The notes under the pieces are model-generated. The model was not told the DNA's origin, made no database searches, and saw nothing but the letters and a program-made list of their open reading frames with translations. Of a stretch of 64,000 nt of DNA, positions 22,191 to 32,169 are shown piece by piece. Where the stretch lies: NCBI GenBank assembly GCA_016748015.1, contig JAAOMT010000301.1, forward strand, positions 13,967 to 77,966, read 5' to 3'. Position numbers and translations under genes: made by a program. Origin of the DNA: Geosiphon pyriformis (taxonomy: Eukaryota; Glomeromycota; Glomeromycetes; Archaeosporales; Geosiphonaceae). Numbering within the stretch: position 1 is the first letter of the stretch; each line of letters begins with the position of its first letter.

Positions 22191-22665
22191 TCTACAACTT
22201 AAATATTTTGACAACCATGGCCAAGGAATCAGACCAGAAAAAGCACACGAAATTGATGCTGGATATGACCTAAGATATCCAGAAAAAGATACTTTGATTC
22301 TTCAACCAAAGTCTTTAACAAAAATCAATCTCAAAATTGCTCTTAAAATTCCACCAAGAGCAATGGTTTAAATTGCCTCCAGATCATCATTAGCAAGCAA
22401 AGGAATCAATATTAGAGAAGGAGTTATAGATGCAGGATACACTGGAGACATTACCATCATGTTACAGAATGAGACAGACAAACCATTCAAAATTGAACAT
22501 GCTGAAAAAATTGCTCAAGCAATTTACTTACTCTTAATCAACATTTCGGGTTTACAATCAGTAAACAACAGAAAACAATTGGGAAAAAGTGAAAGAGGAA
22601 CTCAAGGTTTTGGTTCAACTGGACGATTTACAGTCCCAGTAAACATAGTTTTTAATACACAAAAT
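22190..22665 (+). pseudogene. Retrotransposon-encoded dUTPase of B1
   Basis: dUTP pyrophosphatase domain fused in the pol frame. Motif 1 EIDAGYDLRYPE (22249-22284), motif 2 ASRSSLASKGI (22378-22410), motif 3 EGVIDAGYTGDI (22417-22452), motif 4 AEKIAQAIYL and motif 5 QGFGSTGRF (about 22603-22630) are all close to the family consensus, including the Ser of motif 2, the Asp and Tyr of motif 3 and the Gly-rich motif 5. Only TAA 22369 breaks it, and B2 has CAA there. This copy was probably active before that change. Confidence 0.93.
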
Positions 22666-23034
22666 AAATCTCACCAGATTCTTCAACTTCCTCAGCCAAT
22701 TACCATTTTATCTTTTGGAGAACATCACGAAATTTACACTTGCTCAAAACCCACCACTACACAACAAATCTTTGAATCCAATGAACAAATCTGTTTAAAG
22801 CATGAAATATCAATTCCAAACGTTTATATTCCCAAAGGAATGAAAAAATTTTGAGTTACATTCTACAACCCCAATAATTACCCTATTGTTTTATTAAACA
22901 AATTAAAAATTGGAATCATACACAGCAATATCTTTCAAGATGAAAACCCTCAAATTGTCTCTAATTTCATCGAAATTGTAAAGCACACTTTACTCTCAAA
23001 TCCAAATATCATTCCCATTACTGAAAACTACCAC
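22666..23034 (+). pseudogene. Linker between dUTPase and reverse transcriptase of B1
   Basis: Continuous pol frame with one stop (TGA 22852; CAA in B2, implying ancestral CGA). Conserved between B1 and B2 (e.g. ISIPNVYIPKGMKKF near 22808-22851), so it was protein-coding. No domain recognised. Confidence 0.7.
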
Positions 23035-24472
23035 TTGTTGGAAAAAAAACTCTTTCAAATCAATATGGGTCTTTTAGAACCTCAACAACAAAGACAATTG
23101 AAACAATTGATAGCTGAATTTGCAGATATATTTGCAAAAGACAACAATGACTTGGGAAAAACAGACATTGTTCAACATCAGATTCATACAAGAGATGCTT
23201 TACCAAAACATCAACAAGCTTATCGAATGCCACCTGCCAGCCACCAATTCATCAGAGAAGAGGTCCAAAGAATGCTTAATAACGGATTGATTCAACTATC
23301 AAGAAGTCCTTGGGCCTCACCAATAGTTTTAGTTAAAAAAAAAAACGGAAAAATCAGATTCTGTGTTAATTATAGACAACTGAATAATGTTACAATTGGA
23401 GATGTCTACCCTCTTCCAAGCATTGATGACATGCTAGATGCTCTGGGAAAAGCCAAGTTCTTTTCAACTTTAGACCTGGAAAGTAGATACTGGCAAGTCG
23501 AAATGGACCCAAAAGATAGATCCAAAACAGCATTCACCACTCAAAAAAGAAATTATGAATTTAATGTTATGCTTTTTGGACTCTGCAATGCACCAGCAAT
23601 ATTTCAGCGACTCATGGATGTTGTCTATGAAGGGCTCTTGTGGCAATCAGTAGTTGTTTATCTTGATGATACTGATGTATACTTACTAAGCTTTGAAGCC
23701 CATTTCATTCACCTATGAAAAGTTTTTCAACAATTACGGAAAGCAGGATTAAAGTTAAATATTGAAAAATGTCACTTTAGAAAAACAAAGCTTGATCTTT
23801 TTTGGACACATAGTTAGTAAAAATGGAATCAAACCAAATCCAGGAACAATCAGTGCTGTCAAAAACTTTTAAACCCCCAGAAATACTACAGAACTAAGAG
23901 GATTTGTGGGATTAGCCTCTTACTATTGAAAATTCATAAAAAGATTCTCAGAAATTGCCAAACCACTCAATTATCTTACCAACAAAAACGTACCATACAA
24001 ATAGACTAAAGAACAACAAAAAGCTTTTGAAATTCTCAAAACAAAATTAACAACAGCCCCAGTTCTTGCTTACCCAGATTTTAACAAACAATTCCAATTA
24101 GCCACTGATGCTTCACACATAGCATTTGGTGCCATCTTATCACAATTGGATGAAAATGGCCAAGAACAAGTTATTGCCTATGCCAGCAGAACACTCAAGC
24201 CAACAGAACTCAAATATGGCTCAACTGAATTAGAAGCTGCTGCAGTTATTTGGGCTCTTAAACATTTTCAACAATATCTGAAGAATGGAAAAGAATTTGA
24301 CATAATAACGGACAACATTGGCCTCAAATGGCTCAATAAAAAGAAAACTGAACAAAGTGCCAAACAGTCTCAATGGAATAACTTCTTAGCAGACTACAGA
24401 TATATTGTACATCACAAACCAGGAAAACTACATACCAATGTTGATAGCCTCTCAAGAATGAGACAAGATTAA
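23035..24472 (+). pseudogene. Reverse transcriptase and RNase H of B1
   Basis: Reverse transcriptase motifs: IRFCVNYRQLN, FSTLDLESRYWQVEMD, MLFGLCNAPAIFQ and the catalytic YLDD at 23659-23670. TGA 23716 stands where Arg or Trp is expected, and an extra base near 23789 relative to B2 shifts the frame. RNase H is open at 24146-24472, with ATDASH just upstream, STELEAAAVIW, IITDNIGLKWL and VDSLSRMRQD, so all four acidic positions are there. Confidence 0.92.
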
Positions 24473-24565
24473 TACCAACAATAATTCCACCACAACTTAC
24501 CAACTTACCAACAAAATAACCAAACAAAAATAGATCCCAGAAACTACAGCAATCTTAAAAATTAT

Positions 24566-24812
24566 TTGGAGACTTTTACCATGCCAGAAAACTGGTCTCC
24601 AAGTGAAAAACACTGCTTACAACACCAATCAAAACAATATTTCATATACCAGAACAAAATCTATTATAAAAATCACAAAAAACCAAACCAGCCACTCAGA
24701 TTAGTACAAGAGAATAAAAAAGAAACAATTTTATACAACATGCACACAGATCCGTTTTCAGCACACTTGGGAAAAGAGAGAACAATTCAAAGAACCCTTG
24801 AACATTATTTTT
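24566..24812 (+). pseudogene. Integrase N-terminal part of B1, running into an assembly gap
   Basis: METFTMPENWSPSEKH... to SAHLGKERTIQRTLEHYF is the linker and the HH half of the HHCC zinc domain. The rest of the domain and the DDE core are in the unsequenced stretch. B2 shows what is missing. Confidence 0.85.
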
Positions 24813-25608
24813 NNNNNNNNNNNNNNNNNNNNNNNNNNNNNNNNNNNNNNNNNNNNNNNNNNNNNNNNNNNNNNNNNNNNNNNNNNNNNNNNNNNNNNNN
24901 NNNNNNNNNNNNNNNNNNNNNNNNNNNNNNNNNNNNNNNNNNNNNNNNNNNNNNNNNNNNNNNNNNNNNNNNNNNNNNNNNNNNNNNNNNNNNNNNNNNN
25001 NNNNNNNNNNNNNNNNNNNNNNNNNNNNNNNNNNNNNNNNNNNNNNNNNNNNNNNNNNNNNNNNNNNNNNNNNNNNNNNNNNNNNNNNNNNNNNNNNNNN
25101 NNNNNNNNNNNNNNNNNNNNNNNNNNNNNNNNNNNNNNNNNNNNNNNNNNNNNNNNNNNNNNNNNNNNNNNNNNNNNNNNNNNNNNNNNNNNNNNNNNNN
25201 NNNNNNNNNNNNNNNNNNNNNNNNNNNNNNNNNNNNNNNNNNNNNNNNNNNNNNNNNNNNNNNNNNNNNNNNNNNNNNNNNNNNNNNNNNNNNNNNNNNN
25301 NNNNNNNNNNNNNNNNNNNNNNNNNNNNNNNNNNNNNNNNNNNNNNNNNNNNNNNNNNNNNNNNNNNNNNNNNNNNNNNNNNNNNNNNNNNNNNNNNNNN
25401 NNNNNNNNNNNNNNNNNNNNNNNNNNNNNNNNNNNNNNNNNNNNNNNNNNNNNNNNNNNNNNNNNNNNNNNNNNNNNNNNNNNNNNNNNNNNNNNNNNNN
25501 NNNNNNNNNNNNNNNNNNNNNNNNNNNNNNNNNNNNNNNNNNNNNNNNNNNNNNNNNNNNNNNNNNNNNNNNNNNNNNNNNNNNNNNNNNNNNNNNNNNN
25601 NNNNNNNN
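24813..25608. other. Assembly gap (796 N)
   Basis: A run of N hides most of integrase. The same anchors in B2 lie 1095 bases apart (55416 to 54322), so the stated length is probably too short. Confidence 0.99.
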
Positions 25609-25757
25609 CACTTAAATTTTACAATAATTCTCTAATAAAAACACAAAGACAAAAATAGTAAATAATTACAAAACACCCAAACCCAAAAACAAATAAAAAC
25701 CCCATATCCAAAAATCATTTTCTTTATTCTCTCTTTTCATAATTAGTCAATTTTATC

Positions 25758-26465
25758 ATGATTATTCCCCGAAATATTCAACAAATATCCCAAAAATTAA
25801 TGTTAGCCTTGAAAACACTCCCTGACTTATCTATAATGATTAATGGAAGTCAAATTAATTACATTCAGAAAGAAACCACAGCCCCAGTAGCAAATTATTT
25901 ACAGAACTATCACCTCTATAGAAGAAAAACAAGAAGTCACTCTGAGAATAGATTACCAAGACTTGTGAAGCAGGCACTAGAAAAAAATCTTTTAATTGCT
26001 CCTATTGACATTCCACCAAATACTACAATGCAACAAAAATTTCTACTACTTCTCAATAAACAAAACAATGAACACACTCCTATTTATAAATACTTTCACA
26101 TTGGAAAGACACTTTATGAACGAAAACTGGAACTTGAAACAACAAATCTCACTTCTGAAGTTATACAAAAACAAATCCACAATGAATTCAAAACAGCAGC
26201 TGGACCAACAAACACTCACTACAAACTTAGAGCAGTTCTTAGACTCTATGACTTGTTTAATACTTGTGAAAATGTTCTACAAAATCCAATACTGCAATCA
26301 ATAAAAGTCCAATACATTGGCAAACTCACAGAACTGAAATTTCAACAATTTTCAGACCAGATTACTTCAATTATTTTAGATCACTATCTCAATATTACAA
26401 ATAGTGCTTGGATTTCGATGGAGCTCAGTCTTGAGGAGAAGATTATGTTACCAGTAGAATTTTAG
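25758..26465 (+). CDS. ORF3 of B1, unknown protein after integrase
   Basis: Intact ORF of 235 codons with a clear ATG, about 150 bases after the gap edge. It starts MIIPRNIQQISQKLMLALK; the rest is mixed charged and helical with no signal peptide, membrane segment or recognised motif. The final residues EEKIML are written in the polypurine tract, and the last six codons lie inside the 3' LTR. C3 begins similarly (MKIPDYIYLMAQQLFQAV near 51611) and ends in EEIML. A1 ends ISLELNL against ISMELSL here. It is the only main ORF of this element without a stop. Confidence 0.85.
   Translation: MIIPRNIQQISQKLMLALKTLPDLSIMINGSQINYIQKETTAPVANYLQNYHLYRRKTRSHSENRLPRLVKQALEKNLLIAPIDIPPNTTMQQKFLLLLNKQNNEHTPIYKYFHIGKTLYERKLELETTNLTSEVIQKQIHNEFKTAAGPTNTHYKLRAVLRLYDLFNTCENVLQNPILQSIKVQYIGKLTELKFQQFSDQITSIILDHYLNITNSAWISMELSLEEKIMLPVEF
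26433..26445 (+). other. Polypurine tract of B1
   Basis: GAGGAGAAGATTA directly precedes the 3' LTR. The tracts in C2 (AAAGGAGGAGATAA) and C3 (AAAAGAGGAGATAA) are close variants. Confidence 0.8.
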
Positions 26466-27419
26466 CTATTAATTAGCATGAAATTACCCATATAATTCCT
26501 ATAATTTATTAGTATATTAATATCATTTCAAATTATCATTTATTATTTAATCAATTATCACATATCACGATCCAATTAAAATAATCTAATTAGTATAACA
26601 GAAAGTAGGATGATCAAATTACACAATATCCTGAACTTTGTAACATTCAAAAATTTGCTGAAATTTACAGAAATTCGCCGAAATTATAAATAGTTCACCC
26701 AAATTAATCAATAGTTCAGCAAAATAACTTGTAGTTCATCAAAATATATTTTTAGTTCGCCAAAATTTGAGCAAAAAGAAAAAGTGCAAGTTCATAGACT
26801 AGTATTACAACAAGTTGTATAAAAAAAGAGCTTTTCTCTTCTGGAAAATGTATTTTACTTTAGATTTATCTCTTAAAACTGTTCCTATACACACAAAAAG
26901 AAATAAATATCAAATAATTTGAAAAAACCAAATTCTTTAATTATTGTACTTGGAAAAACCCCCAAAAACCCAATTAACATTTCGAAATTGATTAGCTACC
27001 AATTTCAGTAAACTGTTAGTAACTTCAGGCCTGGATAAAAAACGTTTTCCTTGATAAAAACTTATTTCTTTTACATTTCTTTTATTTTTCTTTTCTTTTC
27101 TTATTACAATTATTAGGGTAGTCTACAGACGAGATTCCTGTAGAAGAGTTGACTTTCACAGCAAAGTAACTACATATTTTTAGTGAGCTTCCAGATAAGC
27201 AATTCCTGGAAAAAAGTTGACGTTTACTACAATGTAACTACATAAAGTAACTGGCAAGGAATTGGCCATTCCACTTATAAGTCCAGCAGTTCAAATTATA
27301 GAAGATAATTTGAAGATAAATTCAGTTATTGAAGGTTCAACCACATCCAGAAAACGTGAATTCACAACAAACAGGCATCAACAACATTTAAGAAAAAAGA
27401 CCAAAAACCTCTGGTAACA
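26446..27419 (+). repeat. 3' LTR of B1 (974 bp)
   Basis: TGTTACCAG...CTGGTAACA. It differs from the 5' LTR by transitions (two in the first 210 bases, about a dozen in a later 290 bases) and by the loss or gain of about 41 bp in the AAATTCGCCG array. Confidence 0.93.
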
Positions 27420-28210
27420 CCATTTTGAGTGAAGCTAGAACCGTTATTTTCATTATTTTCATTGTCAGAGTTTGAATTGGAATTGAAAATTGATTCTGAT
27501 TCTGATGCACAGTTGCTGATTGGTTCTTTTTTTTCTGGGATCATGTAAATCATGCATGATGGTAAATTGTAAATGAGATCACACTTATTATAATATTAAA
27601 AGTTACATGAAATCAAACAGTAGTTACATAGTTAAGTATTGATTTCTTCCAAGCATTGCTTCTGCTCTTCTCTTGTAGGTGCTAGCTCTTGATAATGTTT
27701 GTGGAATTGTTCTGGATCTAGGAAATTTATGACTGGTTCTGGGTCCCAGTCGAGTTCTATAGATTCAGATGGGTTATTTTTAATTGTTTTTATCTTTTCT
27801 GGTGTTACTCCTTCAATTTTGGTGAGTGTCATTCACCAGATTTTGTTATCATCATGTGGACATCTGTTCAGATATTTGACGGCTCGTCTCCAGGCAGTGT
27901 CTATGGGTGTTCCTTTCCTTACCCAGTTGCTTATAAGAATTGTATCAATACACAATTCATCCTTTCTTGCCCAGAAATGTCATTTCACATTCTTTCGTCC
28001 AGAAAAGTTTTTTCACAAGCCAAGCATGGTTTATTGTCCCATTTCCCAACCCATTTTGGCCTTCCAAAGTGTTCAATAATGCATGGGTGGCAGTAAAATT
28101 TTGTTTCTGAAGTGTACTCTTTATTGTCACCACAACAAGCACCCATTGACAACAATTTCTTGCTGCAATTGACGCATACCAGTTTTGGACAGCAATAAGT
28201 GGATTGGTGA
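27420..28210 (-). pseudogene. Cys-rich region of C2 between protease and dUTPase
   Basis: Minus-strand reading gives CVNCSKKLLSMGACCGD, then YCHPCIIEHFG and KPCLACEKTF (about 28175-28015), parallel to B1. Next comes a stretch ending FHKHYQELAPTREEQKQC near 27660, also seen in C3 and C4. A TGA replaces Trp in one place. This strengthens the case that the Cys pattern is a real conserved domain. Confidence 0.75.
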
Positions 28211-28900
28211 GGTGTAGTGTAAGAATTATAAGTGGAATTGCTGTTGGTTGTTGGTTTTTTTTCCTTCCCCTTTCCTTTTCCCTTTTTGTTTTCTTTCCAT
28301 TTCCAATTTATTTATTCTTTCTGATTATTGTTGGTTTCCTAGACTTGGTCGGCTTTCTAAGTAAGTTTTTTGCTCTGCTTTCCTTGCTGTTGTCATTCCA
28401 CAAAGATACTGGTGGCAGTTCATTGTGTTTGGTGTTGGCCCAGGAAACTTGGTAGACTTCCCAGATAGGTTTCTTTTTTTCTTTCTCGAATTTGATAAGT
28501 GGAGTTGTTAAGTTGGTAGTCTTGAAATGGCCACACATGGCTGGTATGCATGTGTGTTGGCTGTTCTGGCTAATTTGAAGCTCCTGCATATTCCAATCAA
28601 ACAACACATTGGTTTTGGATAGCCAATTATTCCCAACAAGTGCTTGATATTGAGTGGCTCCATGACCAGTACTTTGATTGGGATCATGATACCATTGACT
28701 TTGATAGAGAAGTTGTCGATCTCACCAATGGGAGTTTTTGTTGCTCTATTAGTGGTTATAATCCTGGTGCTGGCAGCATGATTAACTCAGCAACTTAATT
28801 GGTTCATGAGTTGTTTTGTAATAATGCACCAGCTGATTCATTATCTAAGATCAGTTTGATGAAGTGGCCATCAACTTTGACATCAGTATATATGGCCATA
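28211..28900 (-). pseudogene. Protease of C2, catalytic motif mutated
   Basis: The catalytic segment on the minus strand (28846-28838) reads LDNES where B1 has LDSGS: AGT to AAT and GGA to GAA, both G to A. The later part (NNWLSKTNVLFDWNMQEL near 28620-28570) aligns with B1 and B2. Inactive. Confidence 0.75.
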
Positions 28901-31202
28901 ATAGGTTTTTCTTTCAGAGCAGCTCCACTAAATAATGACATGGTCGATAGTTCTTCAAGTTTAAATGGAAAGATGGCATCCAGTGATTTGTTCTTGGTGA
29001 TAGTAGCTGGTGAAATGTTGCTGGTAAGTGTTGGTTGTTGGTTGGTCTCTAAATTATTGGGTTGGGCATCTTCTGTGATAACCAGAAAACTTAAATAGTT
29101 CTGGAAATTCGGGTTTTGGGTGTATCTGGTGCCCGAATTCTATTGTCAAAATCCTGCTGCTTGTGTGGAAGAACTGGGGATTGGTTAGTGAACTAACATT
29201 AACAATCTTCAGCTTTGTTGGATCAATCTTGGCCTTTGGGTTCTGTTTTGAAGTAAGTTTTGTAGCAGTGTTTGAATTTGTTGGGCTAATAAATTACCTG
29301 AAACTGCGGCTGATAAATGGGTTGTAACTGCAGCTAATAAATTGTTAGTGTTATTGGTTGATAAATTGGCGTTTGATATACTAGTGGATGATAAAGTGGC
29401 TGTTGTGTCATAAGTATGTAATTCTAATAATATGACTCTGAGTTTGGTAGGTTATTTGGAATTTGAAATTGATGATTGGGGTTTTGATATTGATTTTCTG
29501 ATCATTGGTTATTTAAGCAATGATGGCAATCAATTTGTAGGTGTCTTTGTTTACCACAATAGTGACAAACACGCATTTCTTGTTACCACTGTTAATTGGT
29601 TGATGATGATGTATGCAACTGATTCTAGAAACAATTTGCGTTTCCAGAATTATTGCATTGTTGTAGTGGTTAATAAATTGCATGATTGTTAGCTAAATAT
29701 CTCTCTAATTTCTGATTGATGGAATCACTAAATTGTTTTAATTTGGAATCCAATTCAGATGATCTATTTATTACTAAGTTAATGGTTTGGGCGTGGTTAG
29801 CTTCGAGTTCAGTGGCTTCTAAATCTCAGGCATTTGTGATGGCTGCTTGTAGATTGATAAGATACAATAGACATATACATTGCAGAATGTTATTGCATAA
29901 TCTGTGAATAAACTGATTTAGGATCTGGGCCACTGTAAAATAATTGGCATCAATGGCTTGGATCTAGTGCAGATTTTTGTGGAAGCATTCTAAATAAGTA
30001 GTGACTGCTTCATTTTTTTCTTGTTTGATAGTAGTAAATGTGTTTGCTAGCCTGTTAATGCTGTTATTATTGCTGAAATATCTTAAGAACTCAATTTTGA
30101 ATGCATTAAAATCTTGGGGTTTGTTGACCAGACTTTGGTACCATGAATTAGCAGTATTCTGGAGAAAATATGGAATGGCTTACATGGCTTTGGCATCATT
30201 CTATCTATTAGCTGCAATGGCTTTCTTCACATCATTTAGCCATATTTGGATGTCATTCTCTTCACCAGTGAATTTTTTAAGTTTGGCTATTGGTGCATAT
30301 ACCATTGGATCTAAGTTGGGTTGTGGTTGCTGTTGAATTTGTTGTTAAAGTAGTGGTTGTGGCTGTTGTTGCTGTTGGACATTTGGTGGAGCTGGTAGTA
30401 GATTAATCATGATTACTAGAGGTAAATACTGATTAATTACATTGGGGTTTTGATTATTCTGATTTTCTGGAGTTTGATTAACCAGAGTTTTAATTTCTAA
30501 ATGTTCTAGGATTGGGTTTTGCTTATTAACTTTCCAATTGCTACTCTCTTCTTCCTTAGAATTGGTTATTTCTCAAGAACTAATGGCTCTGAAATCTGGT
30601 TGTGGTGGTGATAATCGAATTCCTAATAGTATTGGGGATCATAATTTAAATCCCTCAAAATAATTGCCATATGTTCCTAATAACTCTGCCTTCTTTTGTT
30701 TATTTTGGAATAGAATTCTGTTTAGTGGCATTGTTGTGCTTGTTGTAGCTGTGTTTATTATATTGATAGTGCTTCTGGGTATGTAGTGATATGATGGATT
30801 AGCAGATAAATTAAACATTTGTTTCTTCTAAGTAAATAGTTGGATTTGCTTTGGTGTTTTTGCTGGTATTTGTAGCTTTCCTTTGCTTTTGTCTGCAAAA
30901 GTAATAGAAAATCTCTGTTTGGTGTATTTTTCAATTTTCCTGTTTATTTTTGTAATTAGGGGTGCAAATAAGTAATTTTGTAAAAGAGTAGTGCTTTGGA
31001 GTAATTCACTAAAGAAGTTGTTAAAGGTGGAATCTGGATTTTCTTGGCCTCCCAAGTGATATACTATTCTTTTATTGACATAGTAATTGAAAGTTGATTT
31101 GGTTGGCCAACTATTATTTGTTAATCCGAGATGAGTGTGATAGTGTTGGAATAAAGATTTTGCAAATCCTAAATGGTTTGTTCCTATTTCTTTGGATTCT
31201 GC
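28901..31202 (-). pseudogene. gag of C2
   Basis: Begins at GTG 31202 (VAESKEIGTNHLGFAKSLF), open for 125 codons and with no in-frame ATG upstream as far as the primer site. A capsid region MVYAPIAKLKKFTGE starts near 30304, and a complete CCHC knuckle (CHYCGKQRHLQIDC) lies at 29567-29526. Stops in between are mostly at Gln and Trp positions. Confidence 0.8.
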
Positions 31203-31267
31203 CACTGTTTGGATAATTATAGTTGGTGCTGTTTTCTGTAGGATTATATCTCACAGAGAGCACCAAA

Positions 31268-32151
31268 TGTTATAGATGATTATTTGGGGTCTCAAATCAA
31301 ATAACAAATCCGTAACTTGGTGCTCAATATCTTAATAATGTTGGTAATACTGGTATGTTGATTGTATCTGAAGGTTTTAGAGTTGAGTCTTTTGTATAAT
31401 GAACAGAGATTTAATAATGATGTAGTTGGTTAGTGAGTTGTGTTCCCAATTTCTGTTTTCAGCTTGGTGGCTAGTTTATTCTGGTAGTCGTGCTCTTTTG
31501 GTAAGCTATTCGTTAATATATATATAATTTTACTCTTATTTCTGGGTTTTTTATCAGGCTATCCATGACATCAATTACTCAATGCTTTAATCTTTAATCA
31601 GTTAGTATATAACAGTAAAAATTAAAGAAATAAATAAATAAAAAAAAATAAAGAAATGAGCCAAGGCAATATGCATATTAGTATTTTGTCAATAGCCATG
31701 ATCAAGAGCTATTGTTCTAGTGTGGTTAGATATCAATTACTATCAACATAAAGTGTTGATAATAGAGAGTAGATTTGGATAGTGAATGATTTATTTATTT
31801 AATATTTGTAGATAGAAGATTTCTAACTAAAAGATTTTTATCTTTCTACTTCTAATGCTACCATTATATATACATAATTGATGTTCTACAAGATCGCTTA
31901 CATTTTTGAGTGATGTGCTATGATTTTTTGAGTAATGCTCACATTGCTAAGTGATGTGCTCTAATTTTCTAATATCGCTCCACATTACTGAACAATATGC
32001 TGTGTTTTCTGACATTGCTCCACATTGCTGAGCAATGTGCCGTGATTTTTATTATTGCTCTACATTACTGAGCAATATGCTCACATGCTATATACTATTC
32101 ACTCATTAGTCTACTATTCTCTCTATATCTGTTTTTTTTTTATGAGTAATA
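31268..32151 (-). repeat. 5' LTR of C2 (884 bp)
   Basis: Starts TGTTATAGATG at 31268 next to the primer site (complement of TTTGGTGCTCTC) and ends ATGAGTAATA at 32151. Carries a decayed copy of the palindrome array at 31890-32085. Confidence 0.88.
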
Positions 32152-32169
32152 ACTGTATTAGATAAGCAA

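Larger units (their letters stand above)
17790..27419 (+). mobile_element. Family B Ty3/gypsy-type element with dUTPase, copy B1
   Basis: Two LTRs (17790-18804 and 26446-27419) flank gag, protease, Cys-rich region, dUTPase, reverse transcriptase, RNase H, integrase (mostly hidden by an assembly gap) and ORF3. gag and pol share one frame from 18850 to 23718. The LTRs differ by a few percent, all transitions in the stretches I compared, and by about 41 bp of repeat number. It is inserted in C2 with 4-bp flanks TCAT/CCAT. Confidence 0.94.
11470..32151 (-). mobile_element. Family C element copy C2, interrupted by B1 and a solo B LTR
   Basis: One minus-strand element with its 5' LTR at 31268-32151 and 3' LTR at 11470-13330. 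Reading on the minus strand: gag (31202 to about 29200), protease, Cys-rich region, [B1 inserted 17790-27419], dUTPase, reverse transcriptase, RNase H, integrase and ORF3. The uninterrupted C4 sequence near 41000-41110 spans the B1 junction and shows that both halves belong together. The 4-bp flanks TCAT (17786-17789) and CCAT (27420-27423) are the target duplication. C2 carries the best kept dUTPase and reverse transcriptase of family C. Confidence 0.9.

Noticed and set aside
25996-26304. Second overlapping ORF of 102 codons inside ORF3, also partly open in B2
   Set aside because: Its openness follows from DNA similarity and low stop content; no sign of coding constraint can be seen by eye.
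25758-26465. env gene
   Set aside because: Position fits, but there is no signal peptide, membrane anchor or Cys pattern of an envelope protein.
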